From: JBBROS01 sp038229135
GTDB lineage: Bacteria > Pseudomonadota > Alphaproteobacteria > Acetobacterales > Acetobacteraceae
Reading direction: 5' to 3'
Length of the DNA: 25,194 nucleotides
Assembly: GCA_038229135.1 (NCBI GenBank)
Contig: JBBROS010000049.1
Span: 1 to 25,194 of the forward strand
Shown: in pieces, positions 6,511 to 14,929 of the stretch
Position numbering within the stretch: position 1 is the stretch's first letter
Layout of the letters: each line of letters opens with the position of its first letter
Translations under genes and position numbers: made by a program
Notes under the pieces: generated by a model
Told to the model about the DNA's origin: nothing
Seen by the model: the letters and a program-made list of their open reading frames with translations, nothing else
The model's database searches: none

Positions 6511-8223
6511 CTACAGGTATTGGATCAGGAGGTAGCCCACTTCGCCCGGCGTGCCTTTGGCGAGCGTGCCGTCCGTGATGGTGAGGCTGGCGGCGCTGCC
6601 GAGGTCGAGGCCGGCGAAGGTGAAGCTCGCCGTGATGCCGGAGCCGGGGCCGGCAAGCTCGCTGTGGATCGTGGCGCCGCGGAAGCCGTCGGCGCCGTCG
6701 TCGGCGGTCCAGGCGCGGGTGCTGGTGCCGGGGCGGAAGCCGAAGATGGTGGCCTGGTCGCCGGGGTGGAAGTTGACGACCGTGGACCAGGTGGTGGCGC
6801 TGGATCGGCCGTCGACGAAGAAGGTGTCGGCGCCGCCATCCGCGCCCGTGGCGCCGACCAGGAAGTTGGAGCCGGCGCCGCCGTCCAGCACGTTGCTGCC
6901 GCCGATGGCCGCCAGCGCGTCGCCGCCTGGCCCGCCCTTCAGGAAGGCGCTCGGGACGGAGGCTGCGATGGCGACGCTGTCGGGGCTCGACCAGATGTAT
7001 TGCCGCTGCAGCCCGGCAACCGGGCCGGAGTAGGCCTGGCCCACGTCGCTGCCGCTCGTGCCCGCGGTCACGTTGGTGTAGCGCACGTCCCAAGGCAGGT
7101 AATCGTAGACGAACGTCGCGGTGGCGCCGGCGATGAGGGTGGTGACGAGGTCGAGGTTGGCCGGGCCGTCGACCGATGTGGCGCCGGTGCGGGTGGCCTC
7201 GATGCTGACGGGGCCGGCGACGGCGAACCGGTCGAGCCCGGCTGCCAGGGTGAAGCTGGTGGGCGCGACCGGATCCACGACCGGGTTGAGCGTGGCGCCG
7301 GACGGGCCGGCATAGTCAGCGTCGCCGTCGAACGGGGCGAGCCGGGTGGTGGTGGCCAGCGTGGCGTCGTCGGCGATGAGGTTGGTGGTCCCGATGGCGA
7401 GGCCGACCGTCGCGGTCTGGGCTACGGTGAGGTCGGCGTCCGCACGGTCCCTGTTCTCGGCGCGTTGGGTGCCGGATGCGGTGGTGGCGAGGCTGAGCTC
7501 GATGCCAACGAGGCGGCCGAGAGCCGGGTCGAAGCCGTCGATGGCGAAGGTGGCGGTGGAGCCGGTCTGGCCCGGGTCGATGGTCCTTGTCTGGAGCGGG
7601 GTGCGGGAGATGCCGAGGTAGAGGATGGGCGGGAACGTGGCGGTGATGTTGAACCCGCCCGTGTTGCCGCCCGTGTTGCCGCCCGTGTTGCCGGCCGTAA
7701 CTGGGCCTGCGCCGGTCGGCTGCGTGGCGACGGTGGCGGCGATGGCGGCGGAGAAATGGGCTTCGGCGTTGCCCGGCAGCGTGGCGCGCAGCCGGGCACT
7801 GGCAGCGAGCGGGAGGCCGAGCTGACCGGTGCCGATGAGCAACGTGGCGTCTGCATTCAGGCCAGGTACGACGGCGAGGCTGCTCGTGGCGGAGACGGTG
7901 CCGGTCGCGGTGGGGGTGGTGCCCTGGGCCGTCAGCGTGATGGAGGGCTGGGCGGCAAGCAGCGTCGTCCCGTCCGGGCGGCTCAGGGTGATGGACGCCG
8001 TGGTCATGGCCGCCGCGCGGCCGGACGGGCTCTCGGGGGTGATGAGGCTGAAGCTCGTCTCGAGCGTGGTCGAGAGCAGCAGGGTCAGGGCGTCGAGGCC
8101 GGTCGGGTCCGTGCGGTCCAGGATTGCGGTGGTGAGCCAGGGCGTGGTGCTCCGCGCCATGGTCCATGTTTGCGCGGCTAGGGGCATGGCGGCTGTTCGT
8201 CGCGTCGGGTCGCCATCGTTCAC
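6511..8223 (-). CDS. RTX-type secreted calcium-binding protein
   Basis: A 570-residue acidic, Thr/Ala/Gly-rich protein with no N-terminal signal peptide. Around residues 428-475 are hemolysin-type nonapeptide repeats (GGPGGDALA, IGGSNVLDGGAGSNFLVG, GADGGADTFFVDGR) that bind Ca2+ and mark type I secretion substrates. The C-terminal 90 residues (NFHPGDQATIFGF onward) look like the tail common on such proteins in acetic-acid-bacteria relatives. An internal beta-rich stretch near residues 310-360 ends FVYDYLPWDV and might be a choice-of-anchor type domain; this is tentative. A Gly-Asn-Thr-Gly linker sits near residue 180. The GTG start at 8223 has AAGGA three bases upstream. ATG at 8187 is an alternative. 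Its role could be adhesion or a surface layer. No type I secretion genes are in the window. Confidence 0.82.
   Translation of the reverse strand: MNDGDPTRRTAAMPLAAQTWTMARSTTPWLTTAILDRTDPTGLDALTLLLSTTLETSFSLITPESPSGRAAAMTTASITLSRPDGTTLLAAQPSITLTAQGTTPTATGTVSATSSLAVVPGLNADATLLIGTGQLGLPLAASARLRATLPGNAEAHFSAAIAATVATQPTGAGPVTAGNTGGNTGGNTGGFNITATFPPILYLGISRTPLQTRTIDPGQTGSTATFAIDGFDPALGRLVGIELSLATTASGTQRAENRDRADADLTVAQTATVGLAIGTTNLIADDATLATTTRLAPFDGDADYAGPSGATLNPVVDPVAPTSFTLAAGLDRFAVAGPVSIEATRTGATSVDGPANLDLVTTLIAGATATFVYDYLPWDVRYTNVTAGTSGSDVGQAYSGPVAGLQRQYIWSSPDSVAIAASVPSAFLKGGPGGDALAAIGGSNVLDGGAGSNFLVGATGADGGADTFFVDGRSSATTWSTVVNFHPGDQATIFGFRPGTSTRAWTADDGADGFRGATIHSELAGPGSGITASFTFAGLDLGSAASLTITDGTLAKGTPGEVGYLLIQYL
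7661..7696 (-). repeat. Three-copy 12-bp coding repeat (GNTG linker)
   Basis: The + strand unit GTGTTGCCGCCC occurs three times (the last copy has one change, GCCGGCC). On the minus strand it encodes GNTG units between two domains of the RTX protein. It is a short in-frame minisatellite of the same unit length as the array at 1-132, but the sequence is unrelated. Confidence 0.85.
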
Positions 8224-8347
8224 GTTTCCTTGGGTGTTCTAATTCCGCTAACACAACGGTTTCTGCGCGGCAAGTGGGCGGTTCGAGGCGTCTTGGCGTG
8301 GGCCGGACGGCTGGACGATGCGGCCCAGTTTGCCTATAGGCCTTGCG

Positions 8348-9241
8348 ATGCTCGCTCAGCAGATCGCAAACGGCGTCCTGCTCGGCGCCACCTATGCCCT
8401 GTTCGCCCTCGGCTTCACGCTGATGTTCGGCGTCCTGCGGGTGATCAACCTGACCTACGGGTTTTACTTCTCGGCGGGCGCGCTGGTGGCGCTTTGGCTG
8501 ACGCGGTCGTTCGGCCTGTCGATCTGGGCGGCGCTGCCGCTGGCGTCGGTTGCGGCAGGGATCATCGCAGTGGTGCTGGACGGGCTGCTGCTGACGCGGC
8601 TGCGGCGGATGCAGGCGCCGGAGCTGTCCTTCCTGATGGTCACGCTGGGTGGCGTGCTCGCGCTGTATTCGGCGCTGACCGCGTGGCTGGGGCCGGACAT
8701 CCGGCGGTTGCCGCCCGGGGTGATCTCGGCGGAGGCATGGGTGCTTGCCCTTCCCGGTGGGGATGTGCGGATCACGGCGGCGCAGGTGCTGATCCTGGGG
8801 GCGACGGCGGTGCTGGTGGCCGGGCTGCTCGCGCTGATGCGGGGCACGCGGCTCGGGCTGGCCATCCGGGCGATGGCGGAGAAGCCGGATGCGGCGGCGC
8901 TGATGGGCATCGACACGGGGCGGGCGGCGCGGCTCGTGAGCTTCATCTCGGGGTGCCTGGCCGGGGCGGGCGGCGTGCTGATCGGGCTCAACTTCAACGC
9001 GATCCATCCTTACATGGGCGAGACGATGATGCTGCGCGGGTTCGTGGTGATCATCGTGGGCGGCATGGGGGACTTGCGGGGGGCGGTGCTGGCCGGGCTG
9101 GGCCTGGGCATCGTGGAGGTGATGACGGCGGGATACGTGTCCTCCGGGCTCAAGGAAGCCGTGGCGTTCCTGATCCTGGTGGCGGTGCTGTGGACGCGGC
9201 CTTCCGGGCTGTTCGGGCGTGCCGTGGTCAGGCGGGCCTAG
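8348..9241 (+). CDS. livH: Branched-chain amino acid type ABC permease LivH
   Basis: First inner-membrane permease of a LIV/HAAT-family importer, about 297 residues. The opening LAQQIANGVLLGATYALFALGFTLMFGVLRVINLTYGFYF is the family hallmark. The conserved late segment RGFVVIIVGGMGDLRGAVLAGLGLG is present, followed by the usual WTRPSGLFGR C-terminus. ATG at 8348 fits the family start; ATG at 8318 would add ten residues. Neither has a strong ribosome site. Its stop TAG directly abuts the ATG of livM, beginning a tightly packed livHMGF operon. The gene is divergent from the RTX gene with about 120 bases between. Substrates of such systems range from branched-chain amino acids to amides, urea and aromatic acids, so the name does not fix the ligand. 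Confidence 0.95.
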   Translation: MLAQQIANGVLLGATYALFALGFTLMFGVLRVINLTYGFYFSAGALVALWLTRSFGLSIWAALPLASVAAGIIAVVLDGLLLTRLRRMQAPELSFLMVTLGGVLALYSALTAWLGPDIRRLPPGVISAEAWVLALPGGDVRITAAQVLILGATAVLVAGLLALMRGTRLGLAIRAMAEKPDAAALMGIDTGRAARLVSFISGCLAGAGGVLIGLNFNAIHPYMGETMMLRGFVVIIVGGMGDLRGAVLAGLGLGIVEVMTAGYVSSGLKEAVAFLILVAVLWTRPSGLFGRAVVRRA

Positions 9242-10108
9242 ATGCCGCTCTGGCTCGACGATCTCCTGTGGACCTATCAGAACCTGGTGCATGCGCTGGG
9301 GGTGAACGGGCTCCTGGCGCTGAGCATGTATGTGGTGTTGAGCGTGGGGCAGCTGAGCCTGGGGCAGGCGGCGTTCATGGGGCTCGGCGCCTACAGCTCG
9401 GCGCTGCTGACGGTGAAGCTGAAGCTGCCATTCGTGCTCGTGCTGCCGGCGAGCGTGGTGGTGCCGGTGCTGTTCGCGCTGGCCATCGGGGTGCCGACGC
9501 TGCGGCTGGCGGGGGTGTACCTGGCCATCAGCACCATCGGGTTGGGCGAGGTGCTTCGGGCGGTGTATCTCAACACGGAATACGTGGGGGGCGCCCTGGG
9601 GCTGTCGGGCATCCCGCAGCGGGCGGAGTCGTGGATGATCTATGGGCTGCTGGCGCTCGCGGTGGCGGCGCTGTGGCTCGTGGGGCGGAGCCGCATCGGG
9701 CGGGCGATGGAGGCGATGCGGGAGGACGAGACGGCAGCGCAGGCGATGGGGGTGCCGATCGGGCGCTACAAGATGGGTGCCCTGCTGGCCTCGGCGGCGC
9801 TTGCCGGGCTGGCCGGGTGCCTCTCGGCCCATGTGAGCAGCTTCATCGGGCCGAACGAGTATGGGTTCGAGCCTGCGGTGACCATCCTGAGCTACGCGCT
9901 GCTGGGCGGCATCGGAACGCCGGTCGCGCCGGTGCTGGGCGCCTGGGTGTTGACGCTGCTGCCCGAGGTGCTGCGGCCGATCAGCGACGTGCGGCTGGTG
10001 ATGAACGGCATCATCATCGTGCTGGCCGTGCTGTTCCTGCCGCGGGGGCTGCTGGCGATGCGGATGCGGCGGAGCCTCAGCCCGCGGGCGCGAGGGGTGG
10101 AGCCGTGA
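9242..10108 (+). CDS. livM: Branched-chain amino acid type ABC permease LivM
   Basis: Second permease of the importer, 288 residues with eight or more hydrophobic segments. Family landmarks are LGQAAFMGLGAYSSALL near residue 40, RLAGVYLAISTIGLGEVLRAV near 90-110, the cytoplasmic loop GRAMEAMREDETAAQAMGV (ATPase contact) near 155-175, and YALLGGIGTPVAPVLGAW. The ATG immediately follows the livH stop. The stop overlaps the GTG of livG (GTGA), so livH, livM and livG are probably translated in a coupled manner. It has no Cys-rich or soluble extension like that in some LivM proteins. Confidence 0.95.
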   Translation: MPLWLDDLLWTYQNLVHALGVNGLLALSMYVVLSVGQLSLGQAAFMGLGAYSSALLTVKLKLPFVLVLPASVVVPVLFALAIGVPTLRLAGVYLAISTIGLGEVLRAVYLNTEYVGGALGLSGIPQRAESWMIYGLLALAVAALWLVGRSRIGRAMEAMREDETAAQAMGVPIGRYKMGALLASAALAGLAGCLSAHVSSFIGPNEYGFEPAVTILSYALLGGIGTPVAPVLGAWVLTLLPEVLRPISDVRLVMNGIIIVLAVLFLPRGLLAMRMRRSLSPRARGVEP

Positions 10109-10907
10109 GCCTGCTGCGGCTCGAGGGGCTCACACGGCGGTTCGCGGGCCTGGTGGCGGTGGACGCCGTGGACATGGTGGTCGAGCCCGGCGGCGTGCAT
10201 GCCGTGATCGGGCCGAACGGGGCGGGGAAGACGACGCTGTTCAACCTGGTGTCGGGCCTGGTGGCGCCGAGTGCCGGGCGGGTGGTGCTGGGGGGCGCGG
10301 ACATCACCGGGGCGGCGCCGGAGCGGCGGGCGGCCCTCGGGATGGGGCGGACGTTCCAGAACATCCGGGTGTTCGCCGAGATGACGGCCCTGGAGAACGT
10401 GCTCACGGGGCTGCACGTGAAGGGGCGTGCCGGGCTGCTGCGCGTGCTGCTGCGCACCGGCCGGATGCGGCGGGAGGAGCAGCGCCTGGTGGAGCAGGCC
10501 CGGGCGGCGCTGGCCTTCGTGGGCCTGGCGGACGAGGGCGACCGGCAGGCGGGAGCCCTGAGCTACGGGGACCAGCGGCGGCTCGAGATCGCCCGCGCCC
10601 TGGCGCCGGAGCCTGCGCTGCTGCTGCTGGACGAGCCGGCCGCGGGCATGAACCCGGCCGAGACGGAGGCGCTGGCAGGCCTCGTGCGGCGCATCCGCAG
10701 CCTGAAGACGACGGTGCTGCTGGTGGAGCACGACATGGGGTTCGTGATGGACCTGTCGGACCATGTGACGGTGCTGAACTTCGGGCGGCGCATTGCCGAT
10801 GGGGTGCCCGAGGCGGTGCGGCAGGATGGCGCGGTGATCGAGGCGTACCTCGGCCACAAGGTTGCGGCGCGGCTTGCGGCTGGCGCGAAGGTGGGGGTGC
10901 GGGGGGC

Positions 10908-10911
<4 letters not shown>
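10105..10911 (+). CDS. livG: ABC transporter ATP-binding protein LivG
   Basis: Cytoplasmic ATPase of the LIV-type importer, 268 residues. Walker A GPNGAGKTT is at residues 36-44. The Q-loop region MGRTFQNIRVFAEMTALENV is diagnostic of LivG. The signature is LSYGDQRRLEIARAL, where the usual SGG is replaced by SYG as is normal for this subfamily. Walker B is LLLLDEPAAGMNP and the H-loop LLVEHDMGFVM. The start is GTG at 10105, overlapping the livM stop by four bases. The stop overlaps the livF start as ATGA. The C-terminal tail after YLGHKVAARL is slightly longer than usual and low in complexity. Confidence 0.95.
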
Positions 10912-11618
<707 letters not shown>

Positions 11619-11672
11619 TCGGCGGGTGCGGGGGCCGGGGGGTCTTTACCGTGTGCCGGGGCGGCGTAGGCT

Positions 11673-11699
11673 GCCGGATCGAGCCAGCGACGATCCGGC
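11673..11699 (+). promoter_or_regulatory. 8-bp perfect inverted repeat upstream of M81 gene
   Basis: GCCGGATC at 11673-11680 and GATCCGGC at 11692-11699 form a perfect dyad with an 11-base spacer, about 50 bases before the M81 start and 55 after the livF stop. It could be an operator or a transcript hairpin separating livF from the next gene. No T-tract follows. Confidence 0.4.
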
Positions 11700-11747
11700 C
11701 GCCATCGGCTCGGGCAGGTCGGGCTGGATGCTGCGGGGAGCGCTGCC

Positions 11748-13232
11748 ATGCCAATCGTCCTGACTGCCGGGTTGTCGCACGAAACCAACACGTTCTCGCG
11801 CCTGCCGACGACGCTGGCGCATTTCGGGCGGCTGCTGCAGGGGGACGCGGTGGCGCGGGAGCGGCGGGGGACGCGCACGGCGTTCGGGGCCACGTTCGAG
11901 GCGGCGAAGCGGTATGGGTGGGCGCTGCGGCATCCGCTGGTGGCGGGGGCGAACCCGTCCGGCACGGTGGAGGATGCGGCGTTCGAGCATCTGGTTGGGC
12001 TGATCCTGGCAGAGGCGCCGGGGGTGGACGGGGTGCTGCTGCACCTGCACGGGGCGATGGTGACGGCGAGCCACGAGGATGCGGAGGGCGAGCTGCTGCG
12101 GCGGCTGCGGGCGGCGGCCGGGCCGGACGTGCCGATCGTGGTGACGCTCGACCTGCATGCGAACGTGACGGCGCTGATGGCTGCGAGTGCGAACGCGCTG
12201 ATCTCGGTGCGGACCTATCCGCACATCGACTATTACGAGCGGGCGCTGCAAGGGGCGGCGCTGCTGGACCGGGCGATGCGGGGCGAGGTCCGGCCGCAGG
12301 TGGCGCTGGCCCGGCGGCCGATGCTGCGGGGGCTCGATGGCGGGCGGACGCAGGCGGGGCCGATGCGGGCGCTGCTGGACCGGGCGGACGCGCTGGAGGC
12401 GAGCGGCGAGGCGCTGGTGGTGAGCGTGCAGAGCGGGTTCTCGGCGGCGGACATCCATGACGCCGGGCCGAGCGTGGCGGTGACGACGGATGGGGCGGAC
12501 CCGCGCGGGGCGGCGATCGCGGAGGCGTTCATGGACCATGCCTGGGCGGAGCGGGCCTGGACGAGCCAGCACTGGACGCCGATGGCCGAGGCTGTGGCGC
12601 TGGCGGCGGAGGTGGGCGACCCTGTCGCAGGTGGGCCGCTGGTGATCAACGAGGTGACCGACAACCCGGGCAGCGGGCATTATGGGGACGCGACGAACCT
12701 GCTGGCGGCGATGGTGGAGGCTGGGCTGGAGAACGTGGCCTTCTACGCGATCTTCGACCCGGAGGCGGTGCGGCAGGGCATGGCGATCGGGGTGGGGCAG
12801 CGAGGCACGATCGAGCTCGGCGGCAAGCACGACCCGGCGGCGGGGGGCGGGCCGTTGCGGCTCGAGGCGCAGGTGGTGACGCTCAGTGACGGGCGGTTCC
12901 GCGCCCATGGGCCCATGGCGGGCGGCGTGTGGCGGGAGTACGGACCCTCCATGCTGCTCCGCGTCGGGGAGGGCGACGGGATCGAGGTGGCCGTGATCTC
13001 GCGCAACGGGCAGGCGACGGATTTGGCGCAGCTCACGTCTTTGGGCATCGACGTCGGGCGGAAGCGGGCGGTGGTGGTGAAGTCCGCGCAGCATTTCCGG
13101 GCGGCGTTCGAGCCGGTGGCGCGGCGGATCATCACGGTGGATGGCGGGGGGCTCGGGTCCGTGATCCTGCGCGGGGGGCGGTTCGAGCGGCTGCGGCGGC
13201 CGATCTGGCCGTTGGACGATGGGGCTGGCTGA
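11748..13232 (+). CDS. M81 family metallopeptidase (MlrC-like)
   Basis: Zinc metallopeptidase-like protein of the family named after MlrC, which cleaves linearised microcystin; most members act on unknown substrates. It has 494 residues, typical of the family. Conserved blocks visible are SHETNTFS at residues 10-17 (putative metal-binding His11), HLHGAM near 98-103, TLDLHANVT near 127-135 (putative metal Asp and His), and DNPGSGHYGDATNL near 305-318. The C-terminal DUF1485-type half ends with VDGGGLGSVILRGG. The start has GGGGAG seven bases upstream. There is no signal peptide, so it should act in the cytoplasm. It lies after livHMGF on the same strand and faces the family-5 binding-protein gene, a pairing consistent with peptide or amide use. 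Confidence 0.93.
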   Translation: MPIVLTAGLSHETNTFSRLPTTLAHFGRLLQGDAVARERRGTRTAFGATFEAAKRYGWALRHPLVAGANPSGTVEDAAFEHLVGLILAEAPGVDGVLLHLHGAMVTASHEDAEGELLRRLRAAAGPDVPIVVTLDLHANVTALMAASANALISVRTYPHIDYYERALQGAALLDRAMRGEVRPQVALARRPMLRGLDGGRTQAGPMRALLDRADALEASGEALVVSVQSGFSAADIHDAGPSVAVTTDGADPRGAAIAEAFMDHAWAERAWTSQHWTPMAEAVALAAEVGDPVAGGPLVINEVTDNPGSGHYGDATNLLAAMVEAGLENVAFYAIFDPEAVRQGMAIGVGQRGTIELGGKHDPAAGGGPLRLEAQVVTLSDGRFRAHGPMAGGVWREYGPSMLLRVGEGDGIEVAVISRNGQATDLAQLTSLGIDVGRKRAVVVKSAQHFRAAFEPVARRIITVDGGGLGSVILRGGRFERLRRPIWPLDDGAG

Positions 13233-13266
13233 GGGTGTGACCTCGCAGGCGGCGGGCCCTCACCCC

Positions 13267-13296
13267 GGCTTTCTCCCAGGGGGAGAGGGAGAAGCC
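13267..13296. terminator. Hairpin between convergent M81 and binding-protein genes
   Basis: GGCTTTCTCCC at 13267-13277 pairs with GGGAGAAGCC at 13287-13296 (10 bp, one bulged T). The stem begins two bases after the binding-protein stop on the minus strand and 35 bases after the M81 stop on the plus strand. Its position suits a shared terminator. The sequence style (CTCCC...GGGAG) resembles dispersed GC-rich intergenic palindromes and recurs at 17651-17667. Confidence 0.45.
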
Positions 13297-13297
13297 G

Positions 13298-14854
13298 TCA
13301 GTCCAGCTTGACCCCGTAGAATTGGGGGAAGCCGTAGGGGACGCCGCGGAGGCGGGTGGTGTGGGCATAGGCGGTGTAGGTTTCGCCGAGGGGGATGTAG
13401 GGCACGTCCTGCCAGAAGCGGGCCTGGATATCGCGGGCGATGGCTTGTTGGGCCGCGAGGTCGTCCTGCTCGAGCCAGGCGGCGCGGAGTGCTTCCATGG
13501 GTGGGCTGGTGGGCCAGCCCGGCCAGGCGCGGCGGCCGTCGGAGCGGATGCCGATATGGCCGGCCGGGTCCATGATGCCGGTGCCGTTGAGGCTGGTGGT
13601 GACGGCATTCCAGCCGCCCTCGGCGGGGGGCGCCTCCTTGCTGCGGCGCTGGAGGAGCGTGCCCCAGTCCATGACCTGCAGGTCGACCGTGAAGCCGATG
13701 CGGCGGAGCAGGTCGGCGGCGACGAGCGAGGTTGCGGACACGTTCGGCACGTCGGCGGGGCTCATGAGCAGGACGGGCTGGCCGGCGTAGGCGGTGGCGC
13801 GGAGGGCTTGGCGGGCAGCCTCGAGGCTCCGCGGGGCGGTGAGGGCCTCGAGGCCGACGGCGTTGGCCATGCGGCTCTCGAGCGCGAAGGCGCCGACGCC
13901 GGTGCGCCAGAGGGCCCGCTCGTCGCCGGCCAGCGCGTGCATGAACTCGGCCTGGTCGAGCGCGGGCAGGATGGCGCGGCGGATGGCCGGGTCGTCGAAG
14001 GGCGGGTGGAGGTGGTTGAACCGGAGGATGGGGATCTGGCCCGGGCCCTGGACCGTGCCGACGACGAGGCCGCGGGCGCGGCGAAGCCAAGGGAGCAGGT
14101 CGTAGGTGGCCGAGCCCCACCAGTCGGCCTCGTTGGATTGCAGGGCGGCGCCGGCGGTGCTCGGGTCCGGGATGACGGTCCATTCCACACGGTCCACGTG
14201 GGCGATCTTCGGCCCGGCGGTGTAGCTCGGCGCGCCGTCGCGGGGGACGTAGCCCTCGAACCGGGCGTAGGCGGCGCGGGCGCCGGACACGCGCTCGTCC
14301 GGCAGGAAGCGGAAGGGGCCGCTGCCGACCATCTCGAGGATGGCGCGGGACGGGTCCGTGGCGGCGAGGCGGGCGGGCATGATGGGCGGCCCGTTGGCGA
14401 GGCAGCGGTCGACGGGGAAGCGGCGCTTGAGGCGGATGCGGATGGTGCGGTCGTCCGGTGCGGCGATTTCGTCCGAGGCGGCGAGCAGCGCCTGGCCGAA
14501 CGGGGTGCGGGCGGCCCAGCGGCGGATGGACTGGACGGCGTCGGCGGCCAGCACGGGGGTGCCGTCGTGGAAGCGGAGCCCGTTGCGGAGCGTGAGGGTC
14601 CAGGTTGTGCCGCCCTCGAGCGTGTGGCCGGCGAGCATCTGGGGGCGGACCGTATCCGTCTCGTCGATGCCGTAGAGCTGGTCGAAGACCATGTAGGCGT
14701 GGTCGCGGGTGATGGTGGCGGTGGTCCAGACCGGGTCGAGGATGGCGAGGTCCGCGTCCGGGATGTAGCGGAGGGTGCGCGGGTTGGCGGCGATGGCGGG
14801 GGTGGCCAAGGGGGCGGTCGCGAGGGCGGCGCGGAGGAGGGTACGGCGGAGCAT
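13298..14854 (-). CDS. ABC transporter substrate-binding protein, family 5 (peptide type)
   Basis: Periplasmic solute-binding protein of SBP_bac_5 type (DppA/OppA/NikA relatives), 518 residues. The N-terminus MLRRTLLRAALATAPLATPAIA is a signal peptide with an RR pair compatible with Tat export, cleaved near residue 22. Family features are LRYIPDADLAILDPVWTT, the LRNGLRFHDGTPVLAADAV block near 88-105, SGPFRF near 172, and FNHLHPPFDDPAIRRAILPALDQ near 280-300. No matching DppB/C permeases or DppD/F ATPases are in the window. The only importer genes nearby are livHMGF, which normally use a different binding-protein fold. The gene is divergent from the penicillin-acylase-type gene (75 bases between starts). 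Confidence 0.93.
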   Translation of the reverse strand: MLRRTLLRAALATAPLATPAIAANPRTLRYIPDADLAILDPVWTTATITRDHAYMVFDQLYGIDETDTVRPQMLAGHTLEGGTTWTLTLRNGLRFHDGTPVLAADAVQSIRRWAARTPFGQALLAASDEIAAPDDRTIRIRLKRRFPVDRCLANGPPIMPARLAATDPSRAILEMVGSGPFRFLPDERVSGARAAYARFEGYVPRDGAPSYTAGPKIAHVDRVEWTVIPDPSTAGAALQSNEADWWGSATYDLLPWLRRARGLVVGTVQGPGQIPILRFNHLHPPFDDPAIRRAILPALDQAEFMHALAGDERALWRTGVGAFALESRMANAVGLEALTAPRSLEAARQALRATAYAGQPVLLMSPADVPNVSATSLVAADLLRRIGFTVDLQVMDWGTLLQRRSKEAPPAEGGWNAVTTSLNGTGIMDPAGHIGIRSDGRRAWPGWPTSPPMEALRAAWLEQDDLAAQQAIARDIQARFWQDVPYIPLGETYTAYAHTTRLRGVPYGFPQFYGVKLD

Positions 14855-14929
14855 GGGCGCCTCGAGTGGTCTGGTCGTTGCAGCGGAAGGCTAGCAGTAT
14901 CCGCGACGACGGCCAGTGGGGGATCGGCG

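Noticed and set aside
8312..8340. Promoter TGGACG-N17-TATAGG before livH, implying a leaderless start
   Set aside because: The -35 match is poor, and the element would overlap the alternative ATG at 8318. It is too weak to list without 5'-end data.
7316..9832. Very long minus-strand open frame (about 838 codons) across the RTX gene and livHM
   Set aside because: It is antisense to livHM and out of frame with the RTX gene. Its translation is Arg/His/Pro/Gln-rich with no domain. The strand skew explains the lack of stops.
13322..14929. 536-codon upstream extension of the acylase frame
   Set aside because: It is antisense to the binding-protein gene and low in complexity. The signal peptide and ribosome site at 14930 mark the true start.
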